Assembly (NCBI GenBank): GCA_934747325.1
Contig: CAKVGW010000001.1
Coordinates: 1 to 64,000, forward strand
Origin: an uncultured Candidatus Melainabacteria bacterium
GTDB taxonomy: Bacteria > Cyanobacteriota > Vampirovibrionia > Gastranaerophilales > Gastranaerophilaceae
DNA length: 64,000 nt
Reading direction: 5' to 3'
Of this stretch, positions 35,030 to 43,164 are shown one piece after another (the first letter of the stretch is position 1; each line of letters starts with the position of its first letter). A model generated the notes under the pieces. That model was not told the origin of the DNA. It saw nothing but the letters and a program-made list of their open reading frames with translations, and did no database searches. The position numbers were made by a program, and so were the translations under genes.

Positions 35030-35488
35030 TCAATTCCTCCATCCGCAAAATGATTGAAAAATATTTACCGAATGCTTCATCCAAAAACGTTTAAACGCAT
35101 TAACCTGACTCGCCTCTAACAAAGCATTAAAAACTTTGGTAGAAAATTTTTTATCATTATCTATGTAGTTATGATTTTCACACAATACGTCATGAATTAA
35201 CGCTGCTACTAAAAAGCGGTTATCGGTATTAGAACCGATAACACGCCAAAATAGTTTAGGAATGGAAGCCCCGTCATAACAATAGCCTTTGGGAATTTCA
35301 AAATTATATGTCTTATATTTTTTATAATCCGCAAGACGCACCTTCAAGGCTTTTTTATTAACAAAGGGGTATTTTTCAATAGATTTTTTATCCTCTTCGC
35401 TCATATTAGGAACAAAATACCTTATTCCCACATGCGGCATATCATCAAAAAATACCCCTACATCTTTGTTTGAATACCATTCTTTCAA
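35030..35488 (-). CDS. DUF1353 family phage protein
   Basis: 152 residues from a TTG at 35488; an alternative TTG at 35521 overlaps the previous gene more. The DUF1353 signature YCYDGASIPKLFWRVIG then LVAALIHDVLCENH lies near residues 65-105. DUF1353 proteins occur in phage tail/lysis regions, and function is unknown, with a peptidase-like His/Asp arrangement suspected by some. It sits between a small tail-region gene and TerL, with only two bases before the TerL start. Confidence 0.75.
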   Translation of the reverse strand: MKEWYSNKDVGVFFDDMPHVGIRYFVPNMSEEDKKSIEKYPFVNKKALKVRLADYKKYKTYNFEIPKGYCYDGASIPKLFWRVIGSNTDNRFLVAALIHDVLCENHNYIDNDKKFSTKVFNALLEASQVNAFKRFWMKHSVNIFQSFCGWRN

Positions 35489-35489
35489 A

Positions 35490-35861
35490 TTAAATACCCA
35501 TAACCTTTCGAGGATAAACAATAATTAAATTTTTATCCCCATAATTACTACCTTCGATGATTAAAGTATCTTCTGTTTTAGTTTCTGTATCACAGACTTT
35601 TATACCATAAGTATAAATCGCATAGCTTTTACCTTTTGGTACTTTCAACAAGTCTGTAAAATCAGCCGTTAAAGAAAATACTACAAAATCGCTTTTATTG
35701 CTCGCTACTTGCAATTCATTTCCTATAAGATTTTGTTTTTCATCTTGTATTGCAAAATATACGATATAATTTTTGTTAGTATCCAATCCTGATATTGTAA
35801 TATTTCCACTATCACCTTGGTATAAAACAATTATACCTTCATTATTTATTTCTATACTCAT
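35490..35861 (-). CDS. Small phage beta-rich protein
   Basis: 123 residues. Predominantly beta, with VLYQGDSGNITISGLDTNKNYIVYFAI resembling the N-terminal domain of phage baseplate/fibre attachment proteins, and an end DKNLIIVYPRKV. TAAGGAAA precedes ATG. Directly after the fibre gene and overlapping the DUF1353 gene. Best guess is a fibre-associated structural protein. Confidence 0.65.
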   Translation of the reverse strand: MSIEINNEGIIVLYQGDSGNITISGLDTNKNYIVYFAIQDEKQNLIGNELQVASNKSDFVVFSLTADFTDLLKVPKGKSYAIYTYGIKVCDTETKTEDTLIIEGSNYGDKNLIIVYPRKVMGI

Positions 35862-35876
35862 AAAATTTTCCTTATT

Positions 35877-37730
35877 TTATCCCAGTACTGTTTTACCAAC
35901 TGCAAAATAATCCCCTGTCGCATTCGCTATAAAAGAGTTCTTTGTCTTACTACTGTTTGCCAATGTTATGGCATAATTTGTATCTTTATATGGCAACAAA
36001 TTCACTGTTTGTCCGCTCGTAGCACTACCCCATTGCTTTAGCGTTAAGTCTGCTGTTTGCTCGTAGTTCTCACCACTTTCAACCACATCCGAGCCTTTGC
36101 AAGTCGCTAAAGTAAAATCAGTATCGCCAAGCGTATAATAATGCGTGTAACCGCATTGCTCATACATATCCCACACTCTATCTCTATAACCACCATCAAC
36201 TATCTTAGAGCCTGTCTTAGACTGTGTGTAAGGAATTTTCAAACAAGGTTGATATACAAGGTTGCCGTCAACATAGACTTTGAAAGAGTTGAGGTCAATA
36301 GAACCTGTAGTAAAGTAACCGTCAAATGCCGATATGCCTATATTAAGTCCATTTGTATTTGAAGGATAAATGGCATTTGTAGAACCTTTGGTATCTGCAT
36401 AAATTAAACTACCATTTTGATATACTTTGAAGATGTACTGTGTGCCTGTAAATTCTAATTCTGCAACAACATCACTACCACTTGTCAATGAAACTGCACT
36501 ATGACTACTGCTTACAGTTTGGGAACTAAAATCGACAGATGTGTTTCCTACTGTTTTAATGTAGATTTTAATATAACCTGACGGATTTATATATAAAGCA
36601 TTATTAGTGTTGCCTTTTAAAAATTGGTATACACTCATAGTTACATTAGAAGCAAAATATCTAAACTTTGAAACTACTTTCCAGCGGTTAGCACTTGCAA
36701 AGTCTATTGTTGGGGTGGTTAAATAATTATCGTTGCTAAACCCGCTTGCGACCCCATCGTCGCTAATAATAGGACTACCTACAACCTCATAATTATCAGC
36801 TTTAATAGTATCAATACCGGTTTTATTACCACTAAACACTTCTTTACCGTCAACGGTGATTGAGAATTGAGAGAGGTCAATAGAACCCAACATTGGGTTA
36901 TCGGTTTTTCTCACGAAGAGGCGTAAACCTATAAAAACATATCCCGAAGCAATCGTAGAAGGACTATTTACGGTTATATCAGTAATATAATTTGCTCCAT
37001 CTACTGAATAGCTAAGCGTGTATTTATTTCCATTAAATTCTAATTTAAAATAATAATCTGTATTGGTTGTAAATATGTTGTTTCCGACTATTGCATTTGC
37101 TATATCAGGAGTAGTTGCACCATAATTATTTACCGATGATAGCAACAGTCTTAGTTTACCTTGTGCATTAAGTGCTATTTGCATTGGGTTATTGTCAGAA
37201 CTTGCATCATTTTTATATGAAGAGCACCATATTGTTTGTAAAGTAGTCGCATTATTAAATTTTACTTTACCTGAATAAATAACCCATGGCTTTGTAGTAT
37301 CTAATAAATAACCGGTGTTTAAATAATTCCCACTACCAAACCCCCTAGCCACACCATTATCCGTAATCGTCGGATTACCTGTGATGGTGAACTTGGATTT
37401 GTCAAAGGTTGAACGCTTTTCACGTTCTAGATTATTTAATATAGTATCTTCATTGCTTATTTTTAATTCAGGAATATATAAAGAATTTATGACAAATTTT
37501 TCTAGGTTAGATGCTGCTACTTCTGCACTCATAGCACTTTTGTTTGCAGAATTTGCATATTGTTCAGAAATTTTTGCATAATATTTTGATGAATATTCAC
37601 CATTTTCTATCGGTTTATCAAGTTTTATTGCCCATTGTTTTGATAAATCCGCATAAAAAGAACTTGCTTCATGCGAAACTTTTACATTAGAAACTTGATT
37701 GGGCTTTTTTATTTTTATTACATCTTTCAT
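35877..37730 (-). CDS. Phage tail fibre-like protein with two lectin (LamG/concanavalin-like) domains
   Basis: 617 residues. The N-terminal ~85 residues are helical and include a trimeric-looking coil (EYSSKYYAKISEQYANSANKSAMSAEVAAS). Two similar beta-sandwich modules follow, each beginning with a NYxxxGxPxIxDxGVAxGF phrase, at about residues 110-300 and 310-490, with SIDLSQF/SIDLNSF endings typical of LamG-like folds. A C-terminal domain contains YGYTHYYTLG-like aromatic residues. Likely receptor-binding fibre. The internal duplication suggests that specificity modules are exchanged. Confidence 0.7.
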   Translation of the reverse strand: MKDVIKIKKPNQVSNVKVSHEASSFYADLSKQWAIKLDKPIENGEYSSKYYAKISEQYANSANKSAMSAEVAASNLEKFVINSLYIPELKISNEDTILNNLEREKRSTFDKSKFTITGNPTITDNGVARGFGSGNYLNTGYLLDTTKPWVIYSGKVKFNNATTLQTIWCSSYKNDASSDNNPMQIALNAQGKLRLLLSSVNNYGATTPDIANAIVGNNIFTTNTDYYFKLEFNGNKYTLSYSVDGANYITDITVNSPSTIASGYVFIGLRLFVRKTDNPMLGSIDLSQFSITVDGKEVFSGNKTGIDTIKADNYEVVGSPIISDDGVASGFSNDNYLTTPTIDFASANRWKVVSKFRYFASNVTMSVYQFLKGNTNNALYINPSGYIKIYIKTVGNTSVDFSSQTVSSSHSAVSLTSGSDVVAELEFTGTQYIFKVYQNGSLIYADTKGSTNAIYPSNTNGLNIGISAFDGYFTTGSIDLNSFKVYVDGNLVYQPCLKIPYTQSKTGSKIVDGGYRDRVWDMYEQCGYTHYYTLGDTDFTLATCKGSDVVESGENYEQTADLTLKQWGSATSGQTVNLLPYKDTNYAITLANSSKTKNSFIANATGDYFAVGKTVLG

Positions 37731-37732
37731 TA

Positions 37733-38215
37733 TTAAACTCCATTAAAATCACTTACAGTTCGCATAAGACACTCTTTAATAAATTCAAGAGTCGCCGGTT
37801 TCTTTTCTTGTAAAGTTTGTATATAAGCTTCATTAATTTCTTTCGAAAAATCAGGAAGTTTATAAGTTATGATTTCAACATTTTGTCCCAATTCTAAACC
37901 GACTTTTATTTGAAGTAGTAAGTCAGATAAAAAATCTTTTTTTGAACCGTCTTTCATGTTAACCTGTCTTCTTATCCAACCAAGCGAAGTTTGAAAGAAT
38001 TCTTGATAAAATAAGTTTTCTTTTTGTCTCGCTAATTCTTCTTCGTAATTTTGATTAATCTCTGGAACATCATTTATCATAATTTCATTTTTTTCTAAAG
38101 CATAAAGCGTGCCATCTTCTGTTTCTTCAATCAGCATTCCGCGTTTGTGATTGTATTCAACTATGAAATCTGCTTTTTCAAAGTCTGTATAAGGTTGTTC
38201 TAATTTGTATGACAT
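37733..38215 (-). CDS. Phage tail-region hypothetical protein
   Basis: 160 residues, not recognised. The N-terminal part is beta-like (FEKADFIVEYNHKRGMLIEE), then a helical segment with LGWIRRQVNMKDGSKKDFLSDLLLQIK, which resembles small phage chaperone or fibre-assembly proteins. GGAGG precedes ATG. It sits two bases before the lectin-domain fibre gene, so a fibre assembly role is plausible. Confidence 0.6.
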   Translation of the reverse strand: MSYKLEQPYTDFEKADFIVEYNHKRGMLIEETEDGTLYALEKNEIMINDVPEINQNYEEELARQKENLFYQEFFQTSLGWIRRQVNMKDGSKKDFLSDLLLQIKVGLELGQNVEIITYKLPDFSKEINEAYIQTLQEKKPATLEFIKECLMRTVSDFNGV

Positions 38216-38224
38216 ATTTCCTCC

Positions 38225-38776
38225 TTAAATTCCGCAAGCATACCAACATTCTGAGTGGTTGACATATCCCGTCCAAGCAGAAGTAAGATTAAGTCCCCAA
38301 AAACCTAGCCATCGCTCTGCAACACCTCCGGTTCCACTGCCACCGGAATTTTTAAAAATAACATAATTTGCATTTTGAAAAGGTTTTAGAAATACAACTT
38401 GCCTGTTATAATCACCAGCACCGGTTAAAACTCCACCTTGTTCTATCCAAACTCTCTTAGTCTTTTCTTTGTCTGAAAAATATTCTCTATACCAAGAAGA
38501 ATCGTTTTGATAAAAAGTAATAAATAAACCGTTTTCACCGACAAGTTTATTTGTAGCTTCTGTTAAATTAGTATTTAAATTTTCAACCGATTTATTCACA
38601 TTTTCTCCTAATGTTGAAATCGACGTATTTGCGGTTGCAATATTTGCGTTTATTGTTGCTACGTTAGAAGCTAAATTTTCTGATACATCGGAAATTTTGT
38701 TATCCAAGTATTCAAAATTGTTATTCATAACTTCAGATGATGCAAGCGAACCATATTCAATTTCAGTTAACGCCAT
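38225..38776 (-). CDS. Phage tail fibre/tip-like protein
   Basis: 183 residues. Residues 1-80 form a coiled coil with repeated ANVATINANIATANTSIS-like heptads. Residues 85-183 form a small beta-rich, Trp/Gly-rich domain ending in WYACGI. That layout (N-terminal coil, C-terminal knob) is typical of short fibres. The start ATG overlaps the end of the preceding gene. Confidence 0.65.
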   Translation of the reverse strand: MALTEIEYGSLASSEVMNNNFEYLDNKISDVSENLASNVATINANIATANTSISTLGENVNKSVENLNTNLTEATNKLVGENGLFITFYQNDSSWYREYFSDKEKTKRVWIEQGGVLTGAGDYNRQVVFLKPFQNANYVIFKNSGGSGTGGVAERWLGFWGLNLTSAWTGYVNHSECWYACGI

Positions 38777-39017
38777 CTTTGCTCCTTTCGTTTATTAAAG
38801 TGTCATAAATTTTATCCACTTTTTTGTTAATATCCATAATTTGTTCTTTCATATTCCCAAATTCTGATTTTGTTATATACACCTGCGCCACTTCACTCAG
38901 GATTTCTCGATGCGTTTGCTCTAATTTTTCGGGAGTTACAAATAAGTTGTATTGAAACAACAGTGCAACACAGACTATAAAAGTAGGTGCATATTTATAA
39001 ATATATTCTTTATCCAA
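38763..39017 (-). CDS. Small membrane protein, coiled coil (holin-like candidate)
   Basis: 84 residues from a TTG start after GAGGTG. One hydrophobic helix at about residues 9-26 (YAPTFIVCVALLFQYNLFV) is followed by a charged coiled coil. One-TM small proteins next to tail genes are often holins or spanin-like, but this one could equally be a structural or superinfection protein. Confidence 0.6.
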   Translation of the reverse strand: MDKEYIYKYAPTFIVCVALLFQYNLFVTPEKLEQTHREILSEVAQVYITKSEFGNMKEQIMDINKKVDKIYDTLINERSKDGVN

Positions 39018-39029
39018 AATTTCACCTCT

Positions 39030-39641
39030 TTATAATCCTTTGCTTACAAGCGCAGTAAGAATATTTGATAACTGGTTCATCAAGAATGAATTATCAGAAG
39101 TTGTTGATGTGCTTGTATTTGTTGCATTGCCTTTGCTTGTATTTAGTGATGCATTTTGCATGTCGGAAAGAATATTATAACCTTTTTGATATTGACTCAT
39201 GAGGTTATTTATTAAATTTCCGGTGTCATTTTGAGAATTTGAAAGTAATGTATTCATATAATCTGCAAGCGCGTTAGCATTTGTGTTCGACAAGTTTTTA
39301 TACAAATCGGTTGCTTGAGAAGAACGAAGCATGTTTCTATTAGAAAGCGGATTAATAATGTTGTTTTCTAAATTTGTCCTTGTTTGAGTATTCATATTAT
39401 TTGCAAACGAATTTAATTTTGCTTGATTTGTCGTTGAACTCAAACTCGGATTAAGATACTCATTCAATAACGAGTCGATGTTGTTATTTACAAATTTGTA
39501 AATAGAATTCAGAGCAGTACCATTATTAAATGATGAAACTGTGCCTGAATTTGTAGTAGTTGCGGTTGCATACGGGTTTGAGGTCGTAGTGTTTCCGTAT
39601 GTAGTCGAACTTGTTTTTGTAGTTTTAGATTTTTTTCCCAT
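39030..39641 (-). CDS. Phage structural/ejection-type low-complexity protein
   Basis: 203 residues from the ATG at 39641 (AAAGGAG upstream; the longer frame to 39827 lies in repeat DNA). Ser/Thr/Asn-rich throughout. Residues 1-45 are basic then Thr-rich (GKKSKTTKTSSTTYGNTTT), and the rest is helical with NMNTQTRTNLENNIINPLSNR. Similar proteins sit beside tail genes of podoviruses and may be internal virion proteins. No enzyme motif is visible. Confidence 0.6.
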   Translation of the reverse strand: MGKKSKTTKTSSTTYGNTTTSNPYATATTTNSGTVSSFNNGTALNSIYKFVNNNIDSLLNEYLNPSLSSTTNQAKLNSFANNMNTQTRTNLENNIINPLSNRNMLRSSQATDLYKNLSNTNANALADYMNTLLSNSQNDTGNLINNLMSQYQKGYNILSDMQNASLNTSKGNATNTSTSTTSDNSFLMNQLSNILTALVSKGL

Positions 39642-39719
39642 TTTTACTCCTTTCGTTTTATTTTTTCTTTGGTTTAGCGAGTCTTGGTTATTATCTTGGC
39701 AAGGGAGCACTTTAATAAA

Positions 39720-40065
39720 TTGAACGACATTTGTGCCGCGAGCGTGCGTGCGAACATGGAATGTGACTTTGAGGCAAGCTTGTATAGAGAAAATAAAATT
39801 TTGTATTTCACTTATGCTTGCCGACAAAATATTTACGTGCGTAGCACCGATAGCGAGCGAGAGAGAGCAAGCTCTGCTTGCTAATCATCCATTTTGTTCA
39901 ACGCTCTTAAGAGCGTAAGAAGCGTTAGCGTGTTTTCTCTTTCTTTTGGTACTTTTCTTTCTCTTTACCTCGCAAATAAAGAGAAAGAAAAGTACATTTA
40001 AAAACTTTTTGTATTGCCATTAATAACGTAGGGTGGGAAAAGCGGAAGCGGTTCCCACCTTTTTA
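39720..40065. repeat. Composite intergenic repeat, copy 2
   Basis: Part B (39720-40000) and part A (40029-40060) match the region 20571-20795 in swapped order. Includes hairpin AACGCTCTTAAGAGCGT and a long inverted repeat TACTTTTCTTTCTCTTT/AAAGAGAAAGAAAAGTA (about 39949-39994). Reading frames across it are low-quality and are not counted as genes. Confidence 0.6.
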
Positions 40066-40118
40066 AAACGTTCTCTGCAGAATCATATAAACAAAACCAA
40101 CTACAGCTATCTACCTTA

Positions 40119-40147
40119 TTGTAAAAAACATTAAAACAAATTATAAT
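40119..40147 (+). promoter_or_regulatory. Promoter for a probably leaderless mRNA
   Basis: TTGTAA (40119-40124), 17 bases, TATAAT (40142-40147), then six bases to the ATG at 40154. No Shine-Dalgarno sequence. Same geometry as at 19289-19324. Confidence 0.55.
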
Positions 40148-40153
40148 ATTTCT

Positions 40154-40549
40154 ATGCAAAATCCAATTAAAATAATATACAACTTCATAAAAAATCTCAA
40201 ACAATACCACGCAATACATGTCTGCATTTGGCCGACGTTAGTATGTTTTTTATTTATATGTTCAATTCGTTTTAATACTCCATCCTTAACTAATAATGAT
40301 GAAATTCATGCCTATTGCTTTGGCGTAGGTTTGCTTATTTATTTTATATTTGCAGTTGTGTTCTTTTTTACTGTTTGCGCACTAATAGTAGAAACTCTAA
40401 TTTTTACAATTCAAACTGTTATTCAAAAAAGAATTGTAATCAAATGGAATTTCATTATTAATAATCCTTTTTTTAATTTTGTATTTTTTATTGCATTAAT
40501 TATTTATATTATCGCACTAATAATGCTAATTTATCTTGCTTTTCATTAG
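40154..40549 (+). CDS. Small multi-pass membrane protein
   Basis: 131 residues, not recognised. Three or four hydrophobic helices at about residues 21-38, 52-80 and 103-130, with basic connecting loops (QKRIVIKW). It lies on the plus strand inside the minus-strand phage cluster, just before the CreD-like gene but with its own promoter. It may be a moron gene for envelope modification or exclusion. Confidence 0.6.
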   Translation: MQNPIKIIYNFIKNLKQYHAIHVCIWPTLVCFLFICSIRFNTPSLTNNDEIHAYCFGVGLLIYFIFAVVFFFTVCALIVETLIFTIQTVIQKRIVIKWNFIINNPFFNFVFFIALIIYIIALIMLIYLAFH

Positions 40550-40673
40550 TTCTTCCAACTCTTTTTGTGTAAATTCCCTACCTAGCTAATTGCCCTATTT
40601 ACAAATCAGTAATTAAAGTTTTATAATAGGATATTATATTAAATTTATTATTAACATTAAGAAAGGAAATATT

Positions 40674-41909
40674 ATGCCACTTAATAGTTCGGAAGGAATT
40701 TATACTTGCAAAAACACTAACAGCACTTCAAAAACAAAAAAGTTTTTAACAATTATTATTACTGTGCTTTTACTTATGATACCTATAGCTTTTATTTCTG
40801 GAATCATTTCTGATAGAGAAGATTATAGAACAAAAGCTATAGAACAAATCTCTACATCTTGGGCTAATGAACAAAAAATCGACCCTCCAACAATGTATTA
40901 TACTGACTACACTAAGAATAACGAAAGAGAAAATATTTATTTTTGTAGAACAGATTATAATGTTACAGCAAATGTAAATACCGAAATTAGGCAAAAGGGC
41001 ATTTTTAAAATTCCTGTGTATATTGCAGATATAACAATTACAGGTAATTTTACAAACAAAATAGGGGATATTTCTAAAAAAAATACAATTATTGAATTTG
41101 GAATATCTGATACAAGAGGCTTTGTTGATGAACCAGTTTTAAAAATTGCGAACCAAAAACCTCTAAAATTAAACAGCACAAAAGTTAACATAAAAATTGA
41201 TTCTACTGAAAAACAAATTCCATTCGAAATTTCATACAAGGTAAAAGGATTAAATAAATTAGAAATCTTTTTAGGTGGTACAAACAACACAGTTTCAATG
41301 CAGTCAAATTGGAAAACTCCAAGCTTTGAGGGAAGTTATTTGCCGACATATAGAGAGTTGACAAACAATGGATTTAACGCAAAATGGTCTGTTCCTAATA
41401 TTGCATTAGAAAACAGTGATGATATTCCTGCATATATTACTGTGTCATATTTAGTACCAGTCGACAGCTACAAAATGACCGAAAGAGTTTTGAAATATAG
41501 CTTTTTGTTGCTTACTTTAACATTTCTTTGTTATTTTATATTTGAAATTACATCTAAACAAGAAAAAAGAATTCATCCTATACAGTATTGTTTATTAGGT
41601 GGAGCTATCTTAATTTTCTACTTGTTACTTGTATCAATATCAGAATTTTTACCATTTTGCTCATCATATTTAATTGCAACTTTGATGATATTATCAATGG
41701 TATTTTTGTATACTCATTATGTAATTACTAAAAAGCAAAATACAAAGTTTTCATTTTTTGTAACTTTTCTAATGGGCATATTATATTTATTCTTTTATTT
41801 ACTACTGCAACTTCAAGATATTGCACTCCTTGTTGGAAGCTTTGCACTATTTGGTATTATAGGTGCTATTATGTACACAACAAGAAATGTTGATTGGTAT
41901 AAAAATTAA
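40674..41909 (+). CDS. creD: CreD-like inner membrane protein
   Basis: 411 residues (E. coli CreD about 450). One N-terminal TM helix (about 22-42), a periplasmic beta-rich domain (about 55-260), then five TM helices. The C-terminal signature IHPIQYCLLGGAILIFYLLL, split in the protein by normal residues, SEFLPFCSSYLIATL and YTTRNVDWYKN is diagnostic of CreD. CreD is linked to envelope integrity, colicin tolerance and beta-lactam response in the CreBC regulon. AAGGAAA precedes ATG. No creB/creC nearby. Plus strand within the phage cluster, so probably cargo. Confidence 0.85.
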   Translation: MPLNSSEGIYTCKNTNSTSKTKKFLTIIITVLLLMIPIAFISGIISDREDYRTKAIEQISTSWANEQKIDPPTMYYTDYTKNNERENIYFCRTDYNVTANVNTEIRQKGIFKIPVYIADITITGNFTNKIGDISKKNTIIEFGISDTRGFVDEPVLKIANQKPLKLNSTKVNIKIDSTEKQIPFEISYKVKGLNKLEIFLGGTNNTVSMQSNWKTPSFEGSYLPTYRELTNNGFNAKWSVPNIALENSDDIPAYITVSYLVPVDSYKMTERVLKYSFLLLTLTFLCYFIFEITSKQEKRIHPIQYCLLGGAILIFYLLLVSISEFLPFCSSYLIATLMILSMVFLYTHYVITKKQNTKFSFFVTFLMGILYLFFYLLLQLQDIALLVGSFALFGIIGAIMYTTRNVDWYKN

Positions 41910-41921
41910 ATAAATTTTGTT

Positions 41922-41964
41922 AAACCTTGGTAGAGTTTTTGTATTAACATTCTACCGAGGTTTT
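41922..41964. terminator. Bidirectional terminator between creD-like gene and phage gene
   Basis: AAACCTTGGTAGA (41922-41934) pairs with TCTACCGAGGTTT (41951-41963) with one mismatch, followed by T-rich sequence. It overlaps the end of the minus-strand gene. Confidence 0.7.
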
Positions 41965-43150
41965 AGTTTTTAAACAAATCCCACAATTCATCTATTGAAT
42001 ATTCAATAGGAATATATAGAATATATGGTTCTAAGTGCTTGCTTTCTTGTTGCCAATATGCATTGTTGTTTATATGTTCTATCAACACATTGCTATAGTT
42101 TCTATTTTCTAGTTTCCAATTATCAAAATCATATACATCTGTAATTATAAAATTTTCTTTATAATTGTTATTATTTCTCAAGTCATAAACATCAGCATTG
42201 TGTATAACACCAAATAATGTCATTTTATCATTCCAGTTTTTTGAAAAATAATCATTTGATTTTGGTTTTTTAAACTCTATGCTATATTTTTGATTTTCGT
42301 TGTTTGATTTAACGTGTTGTTTTCTTAAAAATTCTTTCATTTCATCAGAATATTTTATCATTTTTACTAACTCTGAATTTTGTTTTGGCACAATTATAGA
42401 AGTATTTTCTGCTTTTTTCTCATACTCATCCTTGCTCATATTTACACTCATGTTATTTATCATTTTTTGGTAAATAATATCTTTATTAAAATTTGTAGGT
42501 AAATCTTTCACTTTATATACATCATATCTTTCATTAGATGTAACTTTATCTGGCTTGTCAGCTAAATCCAATGCAATCTTATAGTAATCAAACAATGGAT
42601 ATTTTAAATTTCCTAATACATTTTTAACAATAGCTTTTTGTAAAATCTCTTGACTTTCCAAGTTTTCATAATTTTTATAAACTTTTGATTTATTGCGTAA
42701 AACTTCTTTAGTTTTTTCAATTGAACTATTTTTCTCTACACGTCCTTCCAAAACATCAAAACCTTCATTTTCTGCAAAATAATCAGGTTCTTCTATTGGT
42801 TCTGCTTTTTCAGGTTTACTTTTTCCGTTGTGCGCAGCTCCGCAAGAGCGCGTATAACCGCTTACTTCTGTTCCGTCTGCTCTTGTATAACCGCTCACAG
42901 GATATGTTCCGACACATTCGGTCTTTGTTCCGGATGAAGTTTGTGCAGAGTTGTCTGCATTATTATTCTTTTCATAATTTGTATGAGATTCAGCAGGCAA
43001 CATTACTTCCTCTTCTTTCTGTGCTTCTAATATTGAACCAACAAGTATGTAGCCCAATGTGCATAACGCACCTTCTCTATAGTGCTTTTGTTTTTGGCTC
43101 TCCAAATAATACTCAAGCGCATCTTCAAAATCTTTAGAATTTCTAATCAT
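41963..43150 (-). CDS. Phage-cluster protein with GYTR-type motif, function unknown
   Basis: 395 residues. After a short helical N-terminus and a polar linker comes a double motif VSGYTRADGTEVSGYTRSCG at about residues 85-104, a sequence type (G-Y-x-R-x-DGT-x-V-x-GY-x-R) seen in phage and toxin-like proteins. The C-terminal two thirds are charged and helical, ending in a compact alpha/beta domain (LYIPIEYSIDELWDLF). I cannot say whether it is virion structure or an effector carried in the particle. It follows the beta-propeller gene by about 15 bases and so belongs to the late operon. Confidence 0.6.
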   Translation of the reverse strand: MIRNSKDFEDALEYYLESQKQKHYREGALCTLGYILVGSILEAQKEEEVMLPAESHTNYEKNNNADNSAQTSSGTKTECVGTYPVSGYTRADGTEVSGYTRSCGAAHNGKSKPEKAEPIEEPDYFAENEGFDVLEGRVEKNSSIEKTKEVLRNKSKVYKNYENLESQEILQKAIVKNVLGNLKYPLFDYYKIALDLADKPDKVTSNERYDVYKVKDLPTNFNKDIIYQKMINNMSVNMSKDEYEKKAENTSIIVPKQNSELVKMIKYSDEMKEFLRKQHVKSNNENQKYSIEFKKPKSNDYFSKNWNDKMTLFGVIHNADVYDLRNNNNYKENFIITDVYDFDNWKLENRNYSNVLIEHINNNAYWQQESKHLEPYILYIPIEYSIDELWDLFKN

Positions 43151-43164
43151 AATTATTCCCTTAA

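Noticed and set aside
39642-39918. Coding frames in the repeat between phage genes
   Set aside because: They overlap dispersed repeats on both strands, lack ribosome binding sites and match nothing.
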